From: Purshia tridentata
Taxonomy: Eukaryota; Streptophyta; Magnoliopsida; Rosales; Rosaceae
Direction of reading: 5' to 3'
DNA length: 64,000 nucleotides
Assembly: GCA_003254885.1 (NCBI GenBank)
Contig: QANT01004997.1
Coordinates: forward strand, 6,921-70,920
Below are positions 1 through 12,123 of this stretch, in pieces. The notes beneath the pieces were generated by a model, which saw only the letters and a list, made by a program, of their open reading frames with translations, ran no database searches and was not told the DNA's origin. The stretch's first letter is position 1, and each line of letters opens with the position of its first letter. Both the position numbers and the translations under genes were made by a program.

Positions 1-407
1 TTTTTTTTTTTTTTTTTGAGAATAACTTTGACATGAGTTTAGGTGTCGTCTCATGCATAGATATAGGTTTAGGGTTTGAACAACTTGAAATGAAGTGAGA
101 AACGAGTTGAATAGATCATGGGCACCAAACAGCCTCAATGGAATAGATCAAAGAATAACTACCAGAGCAAAGAAGAAGGTTTAATATAATACAAAAGAAT
201 TAATTATACCTTGATCTGTTATTGTCCTTATACAATGAATTTTGAGTACCTAATGAAAGAATCAATACCTTGGATACACTCCCCTCTACTCAAGTGGAAG
301 AAAAATTTCGAAACTAAATTAAATGATACACTATTACAACAAATAAATGATACAATAAATTACAGTTTTACAAAACAATTGTAACCCTAGCGACAATTTT
401 TATGTAT
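1..407. other. 3' flank of the O-fucosyltransferase-like gene
   Basis: The window opens with a run of 17 T. The rest is AT-rich DNA downstream of the minus-strand gene that ends at 408, probably 3' UTR and spacer. I see no ORF, RNA gene or repeat structure in it. Confidence 0.5.
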
Positions 408-2005
408 TCAAGTCAGTCTTGTCGTGTTAATGTTTTCACTTATAACTTCTTCTTTACACATACAATCTGGCATGGGAAATGTATATAGTGACCCACTGGG
501 TTTTCTCAACTCAAAACCCTTTTGGTCACTGTGTCGAAGCATGTCTTGCATCTGTCTCTTGAAATCTTTCCATCTGCGAAATATGAAATATGGATGAATT
601 AAAATGTGACGATGCTTCATAGTGAAAAATAGGGCTGTTATGAACAGATTAACGACTACAGTTGTTACTACACGAACAAATTACATTTGTGTTGTTTGTA
701 TATATGCTTAAACTTCATTCATGCTGCTCCTATCTATCTACACGCTAATTTAAACTGTATATAATATGATGATAATAAGTGACAACCATAGGAAATCCTT
801 AGTACAGTGAACAACAATGAGTTCTTGAAGTTAAGAAACACCAAACAGAAAAGTTATGCATGATAATATACATTCCTAGCCCACCATAAAACAAAGTTAC
901 AGAAAGGTGTAATTATTTGGATGGTTTTGTTTCTCAGTTCAGTTATAACATCTGCAAGATGCACAAGTTAAAATGTACATAGACAAAGAAAGAAAAAAAA
1001 TTGCCTTTTAAAAAAAATTGCCTAGACAATCTTTTCCAAGAGTGTTAAATAATATGTTTATGTGCATCATCTTTCCTACTTATTTGCAAATGACAGTTCA
1101 ACTGCATTTTACCTGATATGGGGATTATCCAACAATAGTGCTAATTTTCTCTTATCGGGCTTGATTGTCTTTGAATGCCCTCCATATAGATACCGCCGGT
1201 GACCAATCAAGAAGTGGGGAAAATTTCCACCTTGAGTGGTGACAAATACTTCACTGTGAAGGCAAACCGTGTAATCAAGAGCAGCCAACCTAGATAAGTG
1301 GCCCTACATCAGAAATTCAGCAGTAAGAAGATTAATTTGGTGGTAAATATATTATGTATAACAAAAACAGCCAGGTTAGATGTAACAAAAACAGCCAGGT
1401 TAGATGAATCTGCAGTAATGGTATAACAAATATTCTGCCTGCTTCAAGCTAATGTTTGCCTTTGTTCTACATGATAGATGTGTACTTAGTTGGGACATGC
1501 AATCACCATGACTCAAATGGTACCTTAAAAGGAGCAAGTTCTTCTGGAGTAGCCAGTGTGTCTTTCATTTCCAAGCGTGGAAACATCTGTTTAAGAGGAG
1601 CCATGTACTTTTCTGCTTTATAAATTTTTCCCGCAGCAATGTATACTGAGGTTGTATTATCAAATCCCATGCCCCTGAGCATCATTCCTACCTACAGCAC
1701 CAGATAAGTAATTACTCACTAAGGTTGAAAAAAGAATTCATCCTAATCCTAGTATGATTAAATTTAGATGCAACTGCTGCGCTCGGTTCAGCCACAGAAA
1801 GACTATCAGACAATTTGACCATGTTCCACAAATTGAAATCATTCTGCATTATAATAGTAAAAAAAAATTATGATGATATTGAGGCAAATACAATGAGAGA
1901 ATTTATGGTTCAAACTAGTTGATTATAGTAATAGAAACAGAAATTATCTGCTAAATGAAATCTAAACATTGAGTGAGAGGCTTACTTGTACATTTTAAGC
2001 AATTT

Positions 2006-2061
<56 letters not shown>

Positions 2062-5000
2062 NTTTTTTTTGACCAAGTAAGCAATTTAGTTATCAATATG
2101 TTAGGGATAATAGTTTCAATAACCCATGCAGCAGAAATTATACGTACCCAAAAAGCAAACAGGTAAAAGAAGATTTCATTTAGAAAAATTAAAATTGAAA
2201 GAAAGAACGAATTTATACCTCTAATGGAGTTAAAGGGCATTTCCCGTCCACACGATTTGCTCCTGGCCTTATTACTCTACCCCTTCTCCTGAATTTTCCT
2301 CTCCAACTTCTTTCTCGAGCAATATCCATTTCACGTTTCTCTTCCTCCCCACCATCATATTCACAGCATGAAAACGCAACCATGTCCTTTTATAAAAAGA
2401 GAAATAACTTAGAACTTACAGAAACCACAGCTACAGAAGAGTTCAGAGATTTTTCATTTCAAAAAGATGAAAAATAACACCTCTTCAAATCGAAGATGTA
2501 CTGAAACATATTTTCCCCCACTGTGGGAACTATTTTTAATCATTCGATCAACCATTTTATCTGCAAGCGTTCTTATAGAACTTGAAAACCTCAGTGCTTC
2601 AAAATTGGCTAAGCATCTAAGCCTTTGGACACTTGAAGGAACTGCATGAGCCAATCTGTTGGAAAAAGGGGCAATGCGCACAGCCCTGCAATATGGATTG
2701 AGGGAAACTATATATAGCTGTCACATACAATGTAATGCAAACCCATGACAGAAACTAAAGATATAAAAAAAAGTCGTATACATAACTGTGGAAGAAAGAA
2801 ATAAAACACATCATAACATATATAGATTAAAAAAGACATTAAAGTAGCTAAAAAGGTAAGTCACATACCCCATTTCCTCCAACTTTGGGAGGACCTTTTG
2901 GAGATAGTGAGTTGAACTTGACCAACCTTTCACTCTCAAATTCACAATGTTACTTATATTATAGTCAAACCGCTGAAGTATATCCCCTGGGAGCTCCCTG
3001 ACCACATTCACGTGATCTCTGAGAGCATGAATGAAGAAATCTTCATCAAATATGTTCCTAAAGCGGCTGCAACATGTTGATAATAAGTTATCAATACCTT
3101 GGATGACATTTATTAATATTATTCTGACATGCATCACCTATATGATTGTTGTTCATGCACCAATCAATAAATATGGCAAACTTTTCATCTAAAACACCTA
3201 TTAGATGCCTCTATATGGTGCTTTTCTTTTAGGTTGGAGAAAGGGGAAAATAGCAGTCCAAAAGCCTCATCCAAACTGTTTGGTTGGAGATGAATTACCC
3301 AATTTGACTGATGCATATTTTCTCATGAAAAGAAAACTTAAAACAAGTATTGTAGGTTATGTTAATACAATTACATTTTTCTGTACTATAAAACAAGAAT
3401 CACCATGTAGGTGGTATGCAGCTGATGATGACTAAGATCATAAGAATAATAATATAATAAAGCTAATAATCACCTTGAGTCTCTCCAAACACTATTTAAA
3501 TGAAAAATTGGAATCAGAAGAGTTGCATTCAATAGTCCAGCCACTGCAACTGCATCACATATCTACATTAAATTTTTTAACACAATTGTCAGAAAACAAA
3601 GAGGGGAAAAAAAAAAGATCCACAAGACATAGTTCAGACAAAAATTTAGCTTATGACACAGGTGTCCTTCTGTCCTATCTAGGCAATCATGCACAAAGCA
3701 TCATTCATTTGTCTAAGTCCAAATGTAATTTGATGGAATAAAATGATAATTGTACACCAATAAAACTGTGAACAAGAAGCCCACCTCAGAAGCAGAAGAA
3801 AACTAATAACAAGAACAAAATACCTTCACACATAGCCTAATTAAACACTAACACACATGAGTTATTTCTTTTTCTTGGGAAAAGAAAAAGAAGGAGAAAT
3901 TTTATTAATCCACATAGAAACAGTACAAAACTGTCAACAAGAAGCCCAACTCAGAAGTGAAAGTAAACTAATTAGAAGAACAAAAAACTTTCACTCTACT
4001 AAAAGAAACCATAGCCTCACTAAATACTAACACACAACTGCCTTCCAATCTCATTTCTTTCTTCAAAGCATATAAGATACATTCAAAGCTAACAACTCAA
4101 TTAAAAGAAAAAAGCAAGGTCTAATAAAATTCTAACAATGACAGCCACCTAAATCAAACAAATTAATGATAAGTTAAACAACGCCAAACCAATCAAGAAA
4201 ATGAATTTCAGTTCAAGAAAAAAAAACCTACCGATAAGCGTTGCTGGTTCAACCCACCATTTGCTTCAATTATAAATAATCCATTTGACTTTGGTAATTC
4301 TGTAGTTCCTCCAAGTATTAAAAACCAGTAGTTAGTTATTCATTATATTTTAACAACCACATAATATTCTTCTATATGTAGATTTTAACATTTATAGATT
4401 TAAAATTCACTTTTGATATTTTACTGCGACATTAAATTACAGATTTCAGAAAAATAGAAGTAATCTACACATAACAAGGAATGACATATCACTTACTGGT
4501 AACTTGCATTATATTTTGCTACAAAAAATTTGATAATAAGTACTTTGCCACAAAACATACACATGATGTAAAAGTAAAAGTATGCATATTTTTGCAACAT
4601 ATGCATGAAGCAGGATGTCTTGGTAGTTGTTACAAATTTGTGTGCATATGTGCGCACTGGAAAAGCCAGGGGAGGGCAGGAGACCCAAAGTATAAATTCT
4701 AAAGAATCTTCTCTAAATGAATGCCAAAAACATATGCACTGGAAAAGCCAGGGGAGGGCAGGAGACCCAAAGTATTCTAAAGAATCTTCTCTAAATGAAT
4801 TCCAAAATGCAGAGTAAGGCATATTGCTGAGAGAGGCTCCAAAACCCACCAAATTGTGGGTTTGACGAAGAAAATTCTGGGTAAGCATTAATAAATGTAT
4901 CAATCCATCAATAAAAAGAGGCTACTGTGAGTTAACTATGATCCTCGTATAGAAAACTCAAACCTGCTTTTGGAGTATCTTTGTTAAAACAAGGCTTCCA

Positions 5001-5720
5001 AACTTGATGCACTTTTGAGTTCCACACTGTCATCAACTGCATGATTTTCATATCAGCATACTGTCAATTCACATAGGTCACATTGGCTGTAAACAGCATT
5101 ACGAAATTTTAAAATGTGTTCTCTTTATAGTAAGTAATTCACACTCAAATACACATACACAAACCGATAAATCCTAATACATAGGAAGTGGAAAACAATG
5201 CATATCAAACCACACAAGCATGCATGTTGATTGCCAAAATGGTCAAATTCCCAGAGTTTAAAATTACATAACAAATGCTGCAGTTTCAATCCCACACCCA
5301 ATTTCCATTTAAACAAACAGTGTGCAATCCAAAAGCATTTACCAAATTTTCAGGGTGGTAACTGCTCTCATTTTGCATATAAGGCCAGAGCTTCTCAAAA
5401 ACCTGAGGGCTCCTATACACGGAGCCCGGCGGGGCGCGCTTGCGGACCACAACGGCGTTTTTCAAGCTAACTACATCGAAGCTCACCGAGCCCATATACA
5501 ACAGCATTCCCGATATGTACAACAGAGGGGCGAATAAAAGCAGGCCCCGCCGCCTGAACACCACTGAAATGAGCAAAAACACAACCCTCTCCACAATGCT
5601 CTGCTGCTTGGAGCCTCGGCCGGCGGTGTTCTTGCTCCGGCCGTGGCGGCAACGCGGCGAGGACGGTGGGGAGCTGGAACAGGCGCCCCTGGGCATGCCG
5701 AGCCGGCTGTAGCCGTGCAT
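408..5720 (-). CDS. O-fucosyltransferase family protein (plant GT106/GT65-like), 10 exons
   Basis: Exons on the minus strand: 5720-5298, 5036-4964, 4299-4232, 3562-3474, 3066-2869, 2685-2481, 2386-2219, 1691-1524, 1303-1113, 573-408. Phases join without a break and give about 582 residues. Residues 1-57 are basic and Ser/Pro-rich, and a hydrophobic span at about 59-79 predicts a type II Golgi membrane anchor. The O-FucT core is visible: NGGLNQQR near residue 180 (exon 3), [15 protein letters not shown] in exon 4, [13 protein letters not shown] and VHLRFEEDMVAFS around the exon 6/7 junction, and [18 protein letters not shown] followed by [12 protein letters not shown] in exon 9. The family is thought to transfer sugars in cell-wall or glycoprotein assembly; which member this is cannot be decided here, although the MHGYSRLG start recalls the FRIABLE1-like group. 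It is divergent from the TFIIIA gene. The start is the first ATG in frame, followed by the basic tail expected before the anchor. Confidence 0.93.
2009..2072. repeat. Poly-T homopolymer with an ambiguous base
   Basis: About 60 consecutive T interrupted by one N at 2062, inside the intron between exons 7 and 8 of the O-fucosyltransferase-like gene. It could be a retroposon poly-A tail in reverse orientation or a slippage tract; the length and the N make the true size uncertain. Confidence 0.8.
4659..4806. repeat. Tandem duplication of about 75 bp in an intron
   Basis: Two near-identical copies begin with CACTGGAAAAGCCAGGGGAG at about 4659 and 4737 and end in CTAAATGAATTCCAAAA or a one-base variant. 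They differ by a short indel after CCCAAAGTAT. The pair lies in the intron between exons 2 and 3 of the O-fucosyltransferase-like gene. No coding role is evident. Confidence 0.8.
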
Positions 5721-5756
5721 TGCCGGGAAAGAGAGAGATAATTAGGGTTCTAGAAA

Positions 5757-5790
5757 ATTCTAGAGAGCGAGAGAGAGAGAGAGGTTGAGA
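5757..5790. repeat. GA/CT microsatellite in the 5' leader
   Basis: An AGAG-rich run immediately upstream of the minus-strand ATG at 5720 reads as a CT-rich leader in the sense of the O-fucosyltransferase-like transcript. CT-rich 5' UTR microsatellites are common in plant genes. Its exact relation to the transcription start is unknown. Confidence 0.6.
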
Positions 5791-6094
5791 TCTGATTGTG
5801 AGAGATTGAGGTCTACATTAATTACATCAATGGCGGTGTGTAAGATAACAAAGGGGATCGCGATCGGCGTGTGAGGTCAGCTGGATTGAGAGCTTGACTC
5901 GCATTCACGGGAATTGTTGTTGGCTGCTGCCTGCCAGCTCTTTAATGAGAGTGTTGTTTTGTTCAAGTGGACGCTTACCGTCACTCAAAATGTACAGTCT
6001 ATTAAAGAGGAAAGCTTTTGTCTTCTTTTTGCTGTAAAAGAAAAGTGTTATTAAAGGGGAATGCTGCAAAAGGGACGAGGTTCTCTTAAAACAC

Positions 6095-6630
6095 AACATG
6101 TCTGTATGTAATTTTTTTGGGTGAGATCATCGTTGTGTTGAGTAAGGACTAATCTCAAAAATTTACTACCACGTTATGTCAACTAAATAATGTTTTTTGT
6201 TTATTTAACTTATGGACTTGCAAGAATTCGAGCATTTTATAAGTCTGCGAAACTCACGTGATTTATGAGTCTCTTATAACTCGCATATTGTAAATCTCGT
6301 CAAATTTATTGTGGTTGAATTACAGTTCTAGATTACGTCCAAACAAACGGGGCCAACATGTCTGTATGTAATTTTTTTGGGTGAGATCATCGTTGTGTTG
6401 AGTAAGGACTAATCTCAAAAATTTACTACCACGTTATGTCAACTAAATAATGTTTTTTGTTTATTTAACTTATGTACTTGCAAGAATTCGAGCATTTTAT
6501 AAGTCTGCGAAACTCACGTGATTTATGAGTTTCTTATAACTCGCAGGACTCGAACATCTTGTGAATCTCGATTGTCTCGTGAAATTTAAACATATTGTAA
6601 ATCTCGTCAAATTTATTGTGGTTGAAGACT
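6095..6630. repeat. Direct duplication, 260-bp period, probable transposon-derived
   Basis: A block beginning AACATGTCTGTATGTAATTT occurs at 6095 and again at 6355, almost identical for about 190 bp. It is followed in both copies by ATATTGTAAATCTCGTCAAA; copy 2 has about 50 extra bp before that. The joint contains GTCCAAACAAACGGGGCC, whose complement resembles termini of hAT-type miniature elements. It sits between the divergent O-fucosyltransferase-like and TFIIIA genes, so it could influence either promoter. Confidence 0.8.
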
Positions 6631-7012
6631 TAAATTTGTTATTTTTCTCAATTTTAGAGCAGGGCAGAAATGGAAGTTTTGGAGAATAAAAGTTTATATA
6701 GGGTATTGGGAGAAAATAGTAGGGTATGATATTAATGTCCCTATTTATGCATTGGCAATTTGTCATACTGTTCTAGTTCCGAACCCTCCCAAACAGTAAG
6801 GATATAATTGTCAATCCGTACGCAAATGGAAAAAGGGTAGAATCGGCAATAAGATGGTATGAAAACCCTTAATCCTCCATTGTCACCTTTCAGAAGCCAT
6901 TGGGTCTCCAAAAGCCGCTGCCCCGCTGGTTGGTGGCGTTGGCCTTGGGCTCTGATTTGTGATCGGCTTCTGCTGATCTCCGAGCGCTTTTTCTTGTCTC
7001 TTGGTGTTTGAC

Positions 7013-9305
7013 ATGGCAATGGATAAAGGGGAAGCAGAGAAGGAGGGGCCTATCTTCAGAGACATAAGGCGCTATTACTGCGATTACTGTGGCATTTGCA
7101 GGTCCAAAAAGTCTCTGATTGCTTCTCACATCCTCGCCCACCACAAGGTTTCACTTCCTTCTTCTTAGTATTGATGTGGTACTATCGAAAATGAATTTTT
7201 ATGAAGTGGGTTTTTTATTTTGAGTGATATACTGTTGTGGGATTTTTTGTTTTTATCTTGGAAACAAAATTTGGATGTTGGGTTTCCTTCAAATTGATTA
7301 GGATTTTTATTTATTTAGTTAGTATTTTTTTGGCGCAGTATGAGATGGAAATGGCCAAGGCTAATGGAGATGGAGATGGAGATGTTGAGAGTGACAAATC
7401 TAATACTTGTCAAGAGTGTGGTGTTACTTTCAAAAAACCTGCACATCTCAAGCAACACATGCAAAGTCATTCCCTTGAGGTATTGTTTGCTATTAACTTC
7501 TAATTGTCTATTCCTTTCGCACGGTTATGGTCTGCTTGCCAATGCAATAGTTGACAGTAAAACCAGCTAGCTTCAAAAGCAATAGTTGAATGAAATTATA
7601 GGTCTGATATAATACGAGTTTGATGATGTCACTACCGATTGGTTTGATTGTTTCTGATCGTGGGCATATACTTTCTAGATGGAGTTTTTGTAATGTTTGC
7701 GTCAGTTGAATCAATTGAAGATATAAGTTTTGCAGGAATCAACATTTATTATAAATATACAAATGGATAGCGTGAAGCATTGGATCCCACACAAGGAACT
7801 CCAAAATGCGAGATGGTTCTGACTTGAATGGACTAGTACCAGGTGGGTGACCTCCTGTGAAGCTCCTTCAAGTGAACCTCAATCACGCACTGTTCGGTTT
7901 AAGGTTTGAAGCTCCATCAAGTGAACCTCAATCACGCACTGTTCATGTGTATTTTGAAATCATGGTTATTTGTTTATCAATTTATTGTAGCTTATTCTTT
8001 TCAGAGGCCATATGTTTGTTCGGTGGATGATTGCCATTCCAGCTACAGAAGAAAGGACCACTTGAATCGCCACCTTCTTCAGCACCAAGGAAAACTGTTT
8101 AAGTGTCCAATTGAGAACTGTGATGTTGAATTTGTTTTCAAAGGTAACATGACCAGGCATGTCAATGAACTTCACAATGAGGATTGTCCTTCAGCTAATG
8201 GTGGAGGTCAGAAGCAGCATTTGTGCCAGGAAATTGGTTGTGGAAAGGTGTTCAGATATGCTTCAAAGCTGCGGAAGCATGAGGAATCCCATGGTAGCTT
8301 TTATTTCTGAATTCTGTTTACCTTTCTTGTTTTTTTGAAGTTTTGTATATGGATTTTATATTCAGTTGTGTATACCTGTGTATAATGAATAATGTACAAT
8401 GGTATATAGTACACACGTGTTTCTCAAAATGAGGAAATGTGTTTTTCAATTGTTTTGCAATATTTTCATTGCAAACTCTGATGCTATTCCTTACATTGCA
8501 GTTAAGCTGGAGTCAGTGGAGGCCTTCTGCTCTGAATCAGGTTGTATGAAACATTTTTCTAATGAGCAATGCCTTAAAGCCCATAGGCAATCCTGCCACC
8601 AACATGTTACCTGTGAGATATGCGGGACCAAGCATCTGAGAAAGAACATCAAAAGGCATCTCCACACGCATGAAGCGGGAGGTTCGGTGGAGAAAATTAA
8701 ATGCAATTATAATGATTGTCTTTGCATGTTTACAACTGTAAGTTGCTACTTGCTGACTTACTTTGAATGGTTGTATAGTTGACCACCAGATTTAATATCT
8801 TTGAATTTAAAAATTTTGGTGTTCTTTGTGTTGACATGTGGTTTTACATTTGCAGAAATCGAATCTCCTTCAACATGTGAAGGCAGTCCACCTTGAACAT
8901 AAACCTTTTTTCTGTAGCTTTTCGGGTTGTGGCATGAGATTCGCATACAAGCATGTGAGAGATAACCATGAGAAGACTGGATGTCATGTTTATGAACATG
9001 TGAGTTTTGTTTCTTGGATCATTCAAGACACTCATATGTAGGACTTTTGCATATTTTATTGGATAAGCATCTTTTCAGGCAATGTCACAATATGAATTCG
9101 TACATGGGACATCAATGTTTTTGAATTTCAGGGGGACTTTGAAGAGGCTGATGAGCAATTCCGGTCAAGGCCAAGAGGTGGGCGTAAGAGGCAGTGCCCC
9201 ACTATACCGATGCTGGTCCGGAAAAGGGTGACTCCATTAAATCAATTGGGCCAGGAGTCTGAGTACGTCGCTTGGTTGTTTTCACAAGAGGACAACGAGC
9301 AGTGA
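7013..9305 (+). CDS. TFIIIA: Transcription factor IIIA (nine C2H2 zinc fingers)
   Basis: Exons 7013-7147, 7339-7479, 8005-8293, 8502-8737, 8856-8999 and 9132-9305 join in phase and give 372 residues. Nine C2H2 fingers are visible in order, starting with [17 protein letters not shown] in exon 1, CQECGVTF in exon 2, three in exon 3 (CSVDDC, CPIENC, CQEIGC), three across exon 4 and the exon 4/5 joint ([21 protein letters not shown]) and [10 protein letters not shown] in exon 5. A basic C-terminal tail (RPRGGRKRQ) follows, and the protein ends in a short acidic stretch. The protein is the RNA polymerase III factor that binds the 5S rRNA gene internal control region and 5S rRNA. The first ATG at 7013 is followed by a second (MAM). 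Fingers 3-9 match the TFIIIA pattern, and the P5SM element in intron 2 confirms the identity. Confidence 0.96.
7736..7903 (+). promoter_or_regulatory. 5S rRNA-mimic (P5SM) alternative exon in TFIIIA intron 2
   Basis: The segment about 7771-7871 matches plant 5S rRNA in order: GCATTGGATCCCA then GGAACTCC (5S: GCACCGGATCCCAtcaGAACTCC), then TAGTACCAGGTGGGTGACC and TCCTGTGAAG (5S: TAGTACTAGGATGGGTGACC, TCCTGGGAAG). A good acceptor (TTTTGCAG) precedes 7736. Donor candidates are AAG/GTTTGA after 7903 and CAG/GTGGGT after 7842; I cannot choose. In studied land plants (Hammond et al. 2009) this element is a retained exon that makes TFIIIA mRNA non-productive, and ribosomal protein L5 binding causes skipping, coupling TFIIIA synthesis to 5S rRNA and L5 supply. 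The same logic is inferred here. Confidence 0.9.
7858..7944 (+). repeat. 49-bp-period duplication of the P5SM 3' portion
   Basis: A 38-base block beginning TGAAGCTCC and ending CACGCACTGTTC occurs at 7858-7895 and again at 7907-7944 with one mismatch. It copies the 3' strand of the 5S-like fold and the sequence between it and the productive exon 3. Confidence 0.85.
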
Positions 9306-10199
9306 CTCATGGCCCTGTGTTGAATGTAATTTGACATTTTCCACTACCAATATAGAAGTTGCTTGTTGATATGTATCGCATCTTTTTAGTCTCCAGATCT
9401 GTTCTTAATTAAGCCCGAGGGTTTTGTAGTACTTTACATAGTGCGTTGGAGTCTTCTTCTCTTCCTCGGCTTCTGTATTTTCTTTGAAAATGTCGTTTAT
9501 ATTAGATCATCTCTTCAATGCTTGTATTCATTATTGACCAAAATCATTAATCCCAGATTCCAAAATTCTTGGCCTTTTTTCTTATCCTCCTTCAATTATT
9601 CATATTATCAATTTTGAGTCTGTGATCTGATTTGAAGTGTTCCTAAGTTTTATTAATGTATACAGAAATTGTATGAGTGGATTTAGCTTAAGAAATTGTA
9701 TAAAGAAGTGTTCCTAAGTTTCATATTATCCTTATTTGAACAAATTGAATAAATTCCATGTAAAATTCACTTGTATTTTTCGTGCCTTGAAAAGTAACAC
9801 GTTAAACGCAAGTCTTTGAAAACCAACGGAACATTCTAAAAAGATAGAAAAGTAGAAAACCATCATTTTCGTTTTACTAGAAGGGTTGAAAAAAATCAAT
9901 TTTTTTTTTCTTTTCTAAAAAGATAGAAAACCAACACTTTTATACAAATTTGACCACCAAAAAAAAAAAAATTTGTAAAAGGATAGAAGCCAACCTTTTT
10001 TCAGAAGGGTTTTCTTAACCCGTAATAGTAAGGGGTGTAACATGATGGATAATGGATGCGCATCTTTTTGAGACTATATAAGTATAAATATTCGACTGTA
10101 ATTTTTCATTTTTAATATCCAAATATTTGTTGTTCCTAACGGAACATTAGCCATTAGCCTGCTGCCTCCCCAAGTGTTGGCGCCCTGGTCCGATAAGAG
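9306..10199. other. Intergenic: TFIIIA 3' region and L18-family promoter
   Basis: After the TFIIIA stop the sequence is AT-rich, with likely 3' UTR to about 9600. At 9835-10015 a loosely repeated motif (AAAGATAGAAAA and variants, with A and T runs) occurs three times. No ORF or RNA gene was recognised. The last 150 bp must hold the start region of the downstream gene. Confidence 0.5.
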
Positions 10200-11556
10200 A
10201 TGGTGTCGGTGATATCTTCTTCTTGTTCAGCTCCATCAAGCGGGTCGCTTTTCTCCTCCGAGTTACTTCCAACTCGGTCGACTCATCCCCTCAAACCCGC
10301 TTCGCTTTCATGGGTTTCTTCGTTTCCTCTGATAAACATTTCCAGGAGTTCCATAGCAGACCCTCCCAGTCCCACACTGAAAAAGGTACACACACTCACT
10401 TTCCCAATCAACTAAACCCCCTTTTGACAATTTTCAACAACTAATTGAAATACCTTATGTTACATTAGATTGTTGGTTTGAATGAATGGGTTATCTGGGT
10501 ACTACTGTTTTCAATCTTGCTTTCTGAATGAGGAGAGATATTGTGCAATTTGAAAGTGTACAACATCCAGAAGCGGCATAGCTTACATGGTGGTACACTG
10601 CCCCTTCTATTGTTGATGCAATTCATGTGATGAGAGTATAGCAGTCTCAGGGTAGCAGAGCACTTCATTTTTTTTGGGCTTGCTTAGGCTTAGAATGAAT
10701 AACTTCCAATAAAGGGTAAAACTTGAAATTATGGTTCTGTAAGTTCTCTAAATAATAGGCTCAAAACATTAGTGGGATGCTTGGGTGAAAATTGTTGTAG
10801 ATGTTGCATCCTATTTGCTTTTCTAGGTCTATGCTAATCATTGTTTGTGTCTAAGGTCTATTTGGCAGTGCTTTGCAGGAAACAATTTTCCCAGTAATGT
10901 TTCTGCTGGTAGCGCATTTGCTATAAAAATATAAATTTTCTTATTAAAAATCCAAGTTCTTCCTGTAAATGTCCATAGAAGTGCTAAAAAATGTTTTCAT
11001 AAATCAGAAACACGTTAACGCTGTCAAATATATGTTTTTTTTTTTTTAAAGTCATATTGGCCCCTTAAGAACTCTTTCAAATAGGTCCCTAGAAATACAT
11101 TTTTCCACTGTTGAAAGCACTTTATAGAATGCATAACTGAAAATGTACATGCAATTTTAGAATTTTATTGTTCGAGCTGCTTGGACCCGAAGATCTCGAA
11201 GTGAAGCTGCAAAGAAACCTAACAGGAAATCATGGAAACAGAAGACGGATATGTATATGAGGCCATTCTTACTAAATGTTTTCTTTTCAAAAAAATTTAT
11301 CCATGCAAAAGTGATGCATCGGGGAACAAGCAAAGTGATATCAGTTGCTACTACGAATGCCAAGGATCTTCGGACCAACTTGCCCTCACTCACAGATCAC
11401 AACGCATGCAGAGTTATAGGGAGGCTTATTGCTGAGCGATCAAAGGAAGCTGATGTATATGCATTGTCGTATGAGCCCAGAAAAGATGAACGGATTGAGG
11501 GTAAGCTTGGGATTGTTCTTGATACCATTAAAGAAAATGGTATCATATTTGTTTGA
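10200..11556 (+). CDS. Ribosomal L18p/L5e-family protein, probably organelle-targeted
   Basis: Two exons, 10200-10385 and 11161-11556, join in phase 0 and give 193 residues. Exon 1 (62 codons) is Ser-rich with few acidic residues, like a plastid or mitochondrial transit peptide. Exon 2 carries the conserved part: KKFIHAKVMHRGTSKVISVA, then NLPSLTDHNACRVIGRLIAE, then a C-terminus ending KLGIVLDTIKENGIIFV. This resembles the plant family annotated as Ribosomal L18p/L5e family (recalled Arabidopsis relative AT3G20230), not the canonical plastid L18. Function is inferred from family only. The gene is convergent with NdhT 570 bp downstream. Exon 1 has no domain to check it against, so its start is less certain than exon 2. 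Confidence 0.85.
10858..11034. mobile_element. Candidate hAT-like MITE in the L18-family intron
   Basis: The segment starts TCTATTTGGCAGTGCTTT and ends with a sequence whose complement is CATATATTTGACAGCGTT, giving imperfect terminal inverted repeats around TATTTGRCAGYG. It is about 177 bp long, AT-rich and non-coding. A clear target-site duplication was not seen. Confidence 0.45.
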
Positions 11557-12123
11557 ACTCATTAGTCCAGCCATTTTCACTGCGGATGAAATTAAGATGT
11601 ATAATGTTTATCATTGTTTCTCCACCTAATGTATGTCTCAAAAATTGGTCGCTGTCAAGACTTTCTCTACGTAGTTCTGTGCTCGCTTGATTCATCATCC
11701 ATCAACATCTAAGGACAAATGTGTGTAACAGTTGCATGACGTTATTTTCTGCAGCATGCCCACTATGGATGAAACTCACTTAGTTAATGGTTGGGACTCA
11801 CCAAAGTTCTCACAATAAGTCTCAGTCTATTACTAATACTTTGGTGATTATAACCTTATAAAGGGCAGAGCAGGGGCCAAAGCATATCCTCCCCAACAAT
11901 GTTGGTAAAAACTAGTAGTACCCTCCAAAAATCCAACTCAGAACATCATTAAAGATATAGAGATCCAATTAAACACTTGACAACAATATAGTTCATGTAT
12001 AATTTCAACAATATACCTATGAGAATTGGGATTAATGTGCAATTTCTTGAATCATAATGTGAACTTTGGATCAATTTCTACAACTATATGATATATATCT
12101 GATTTATGAATCAACCTAGCTAG
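11557..12123. other. Convergent 3' ends of the L18-family gene and NdhT
   Basis: AT-rich non-coding spacer between two convergent genes; it must contain both polyadenylation regions. No other feature was seen. Confidence 0.5.

Noticed and set aside
2004-2240. Poly-lysine ORF on the minus strand
   Set aside because: It is the translation of the poly-T tract and an N; not a gene.
7771-7871. True 5S rRNA gene
   Set aside because: Only the central and 3' parts of 5S are matched, helix I and the pol III A-box context are missing, and it sits in the TFIIIA intron where P5SM is expected.
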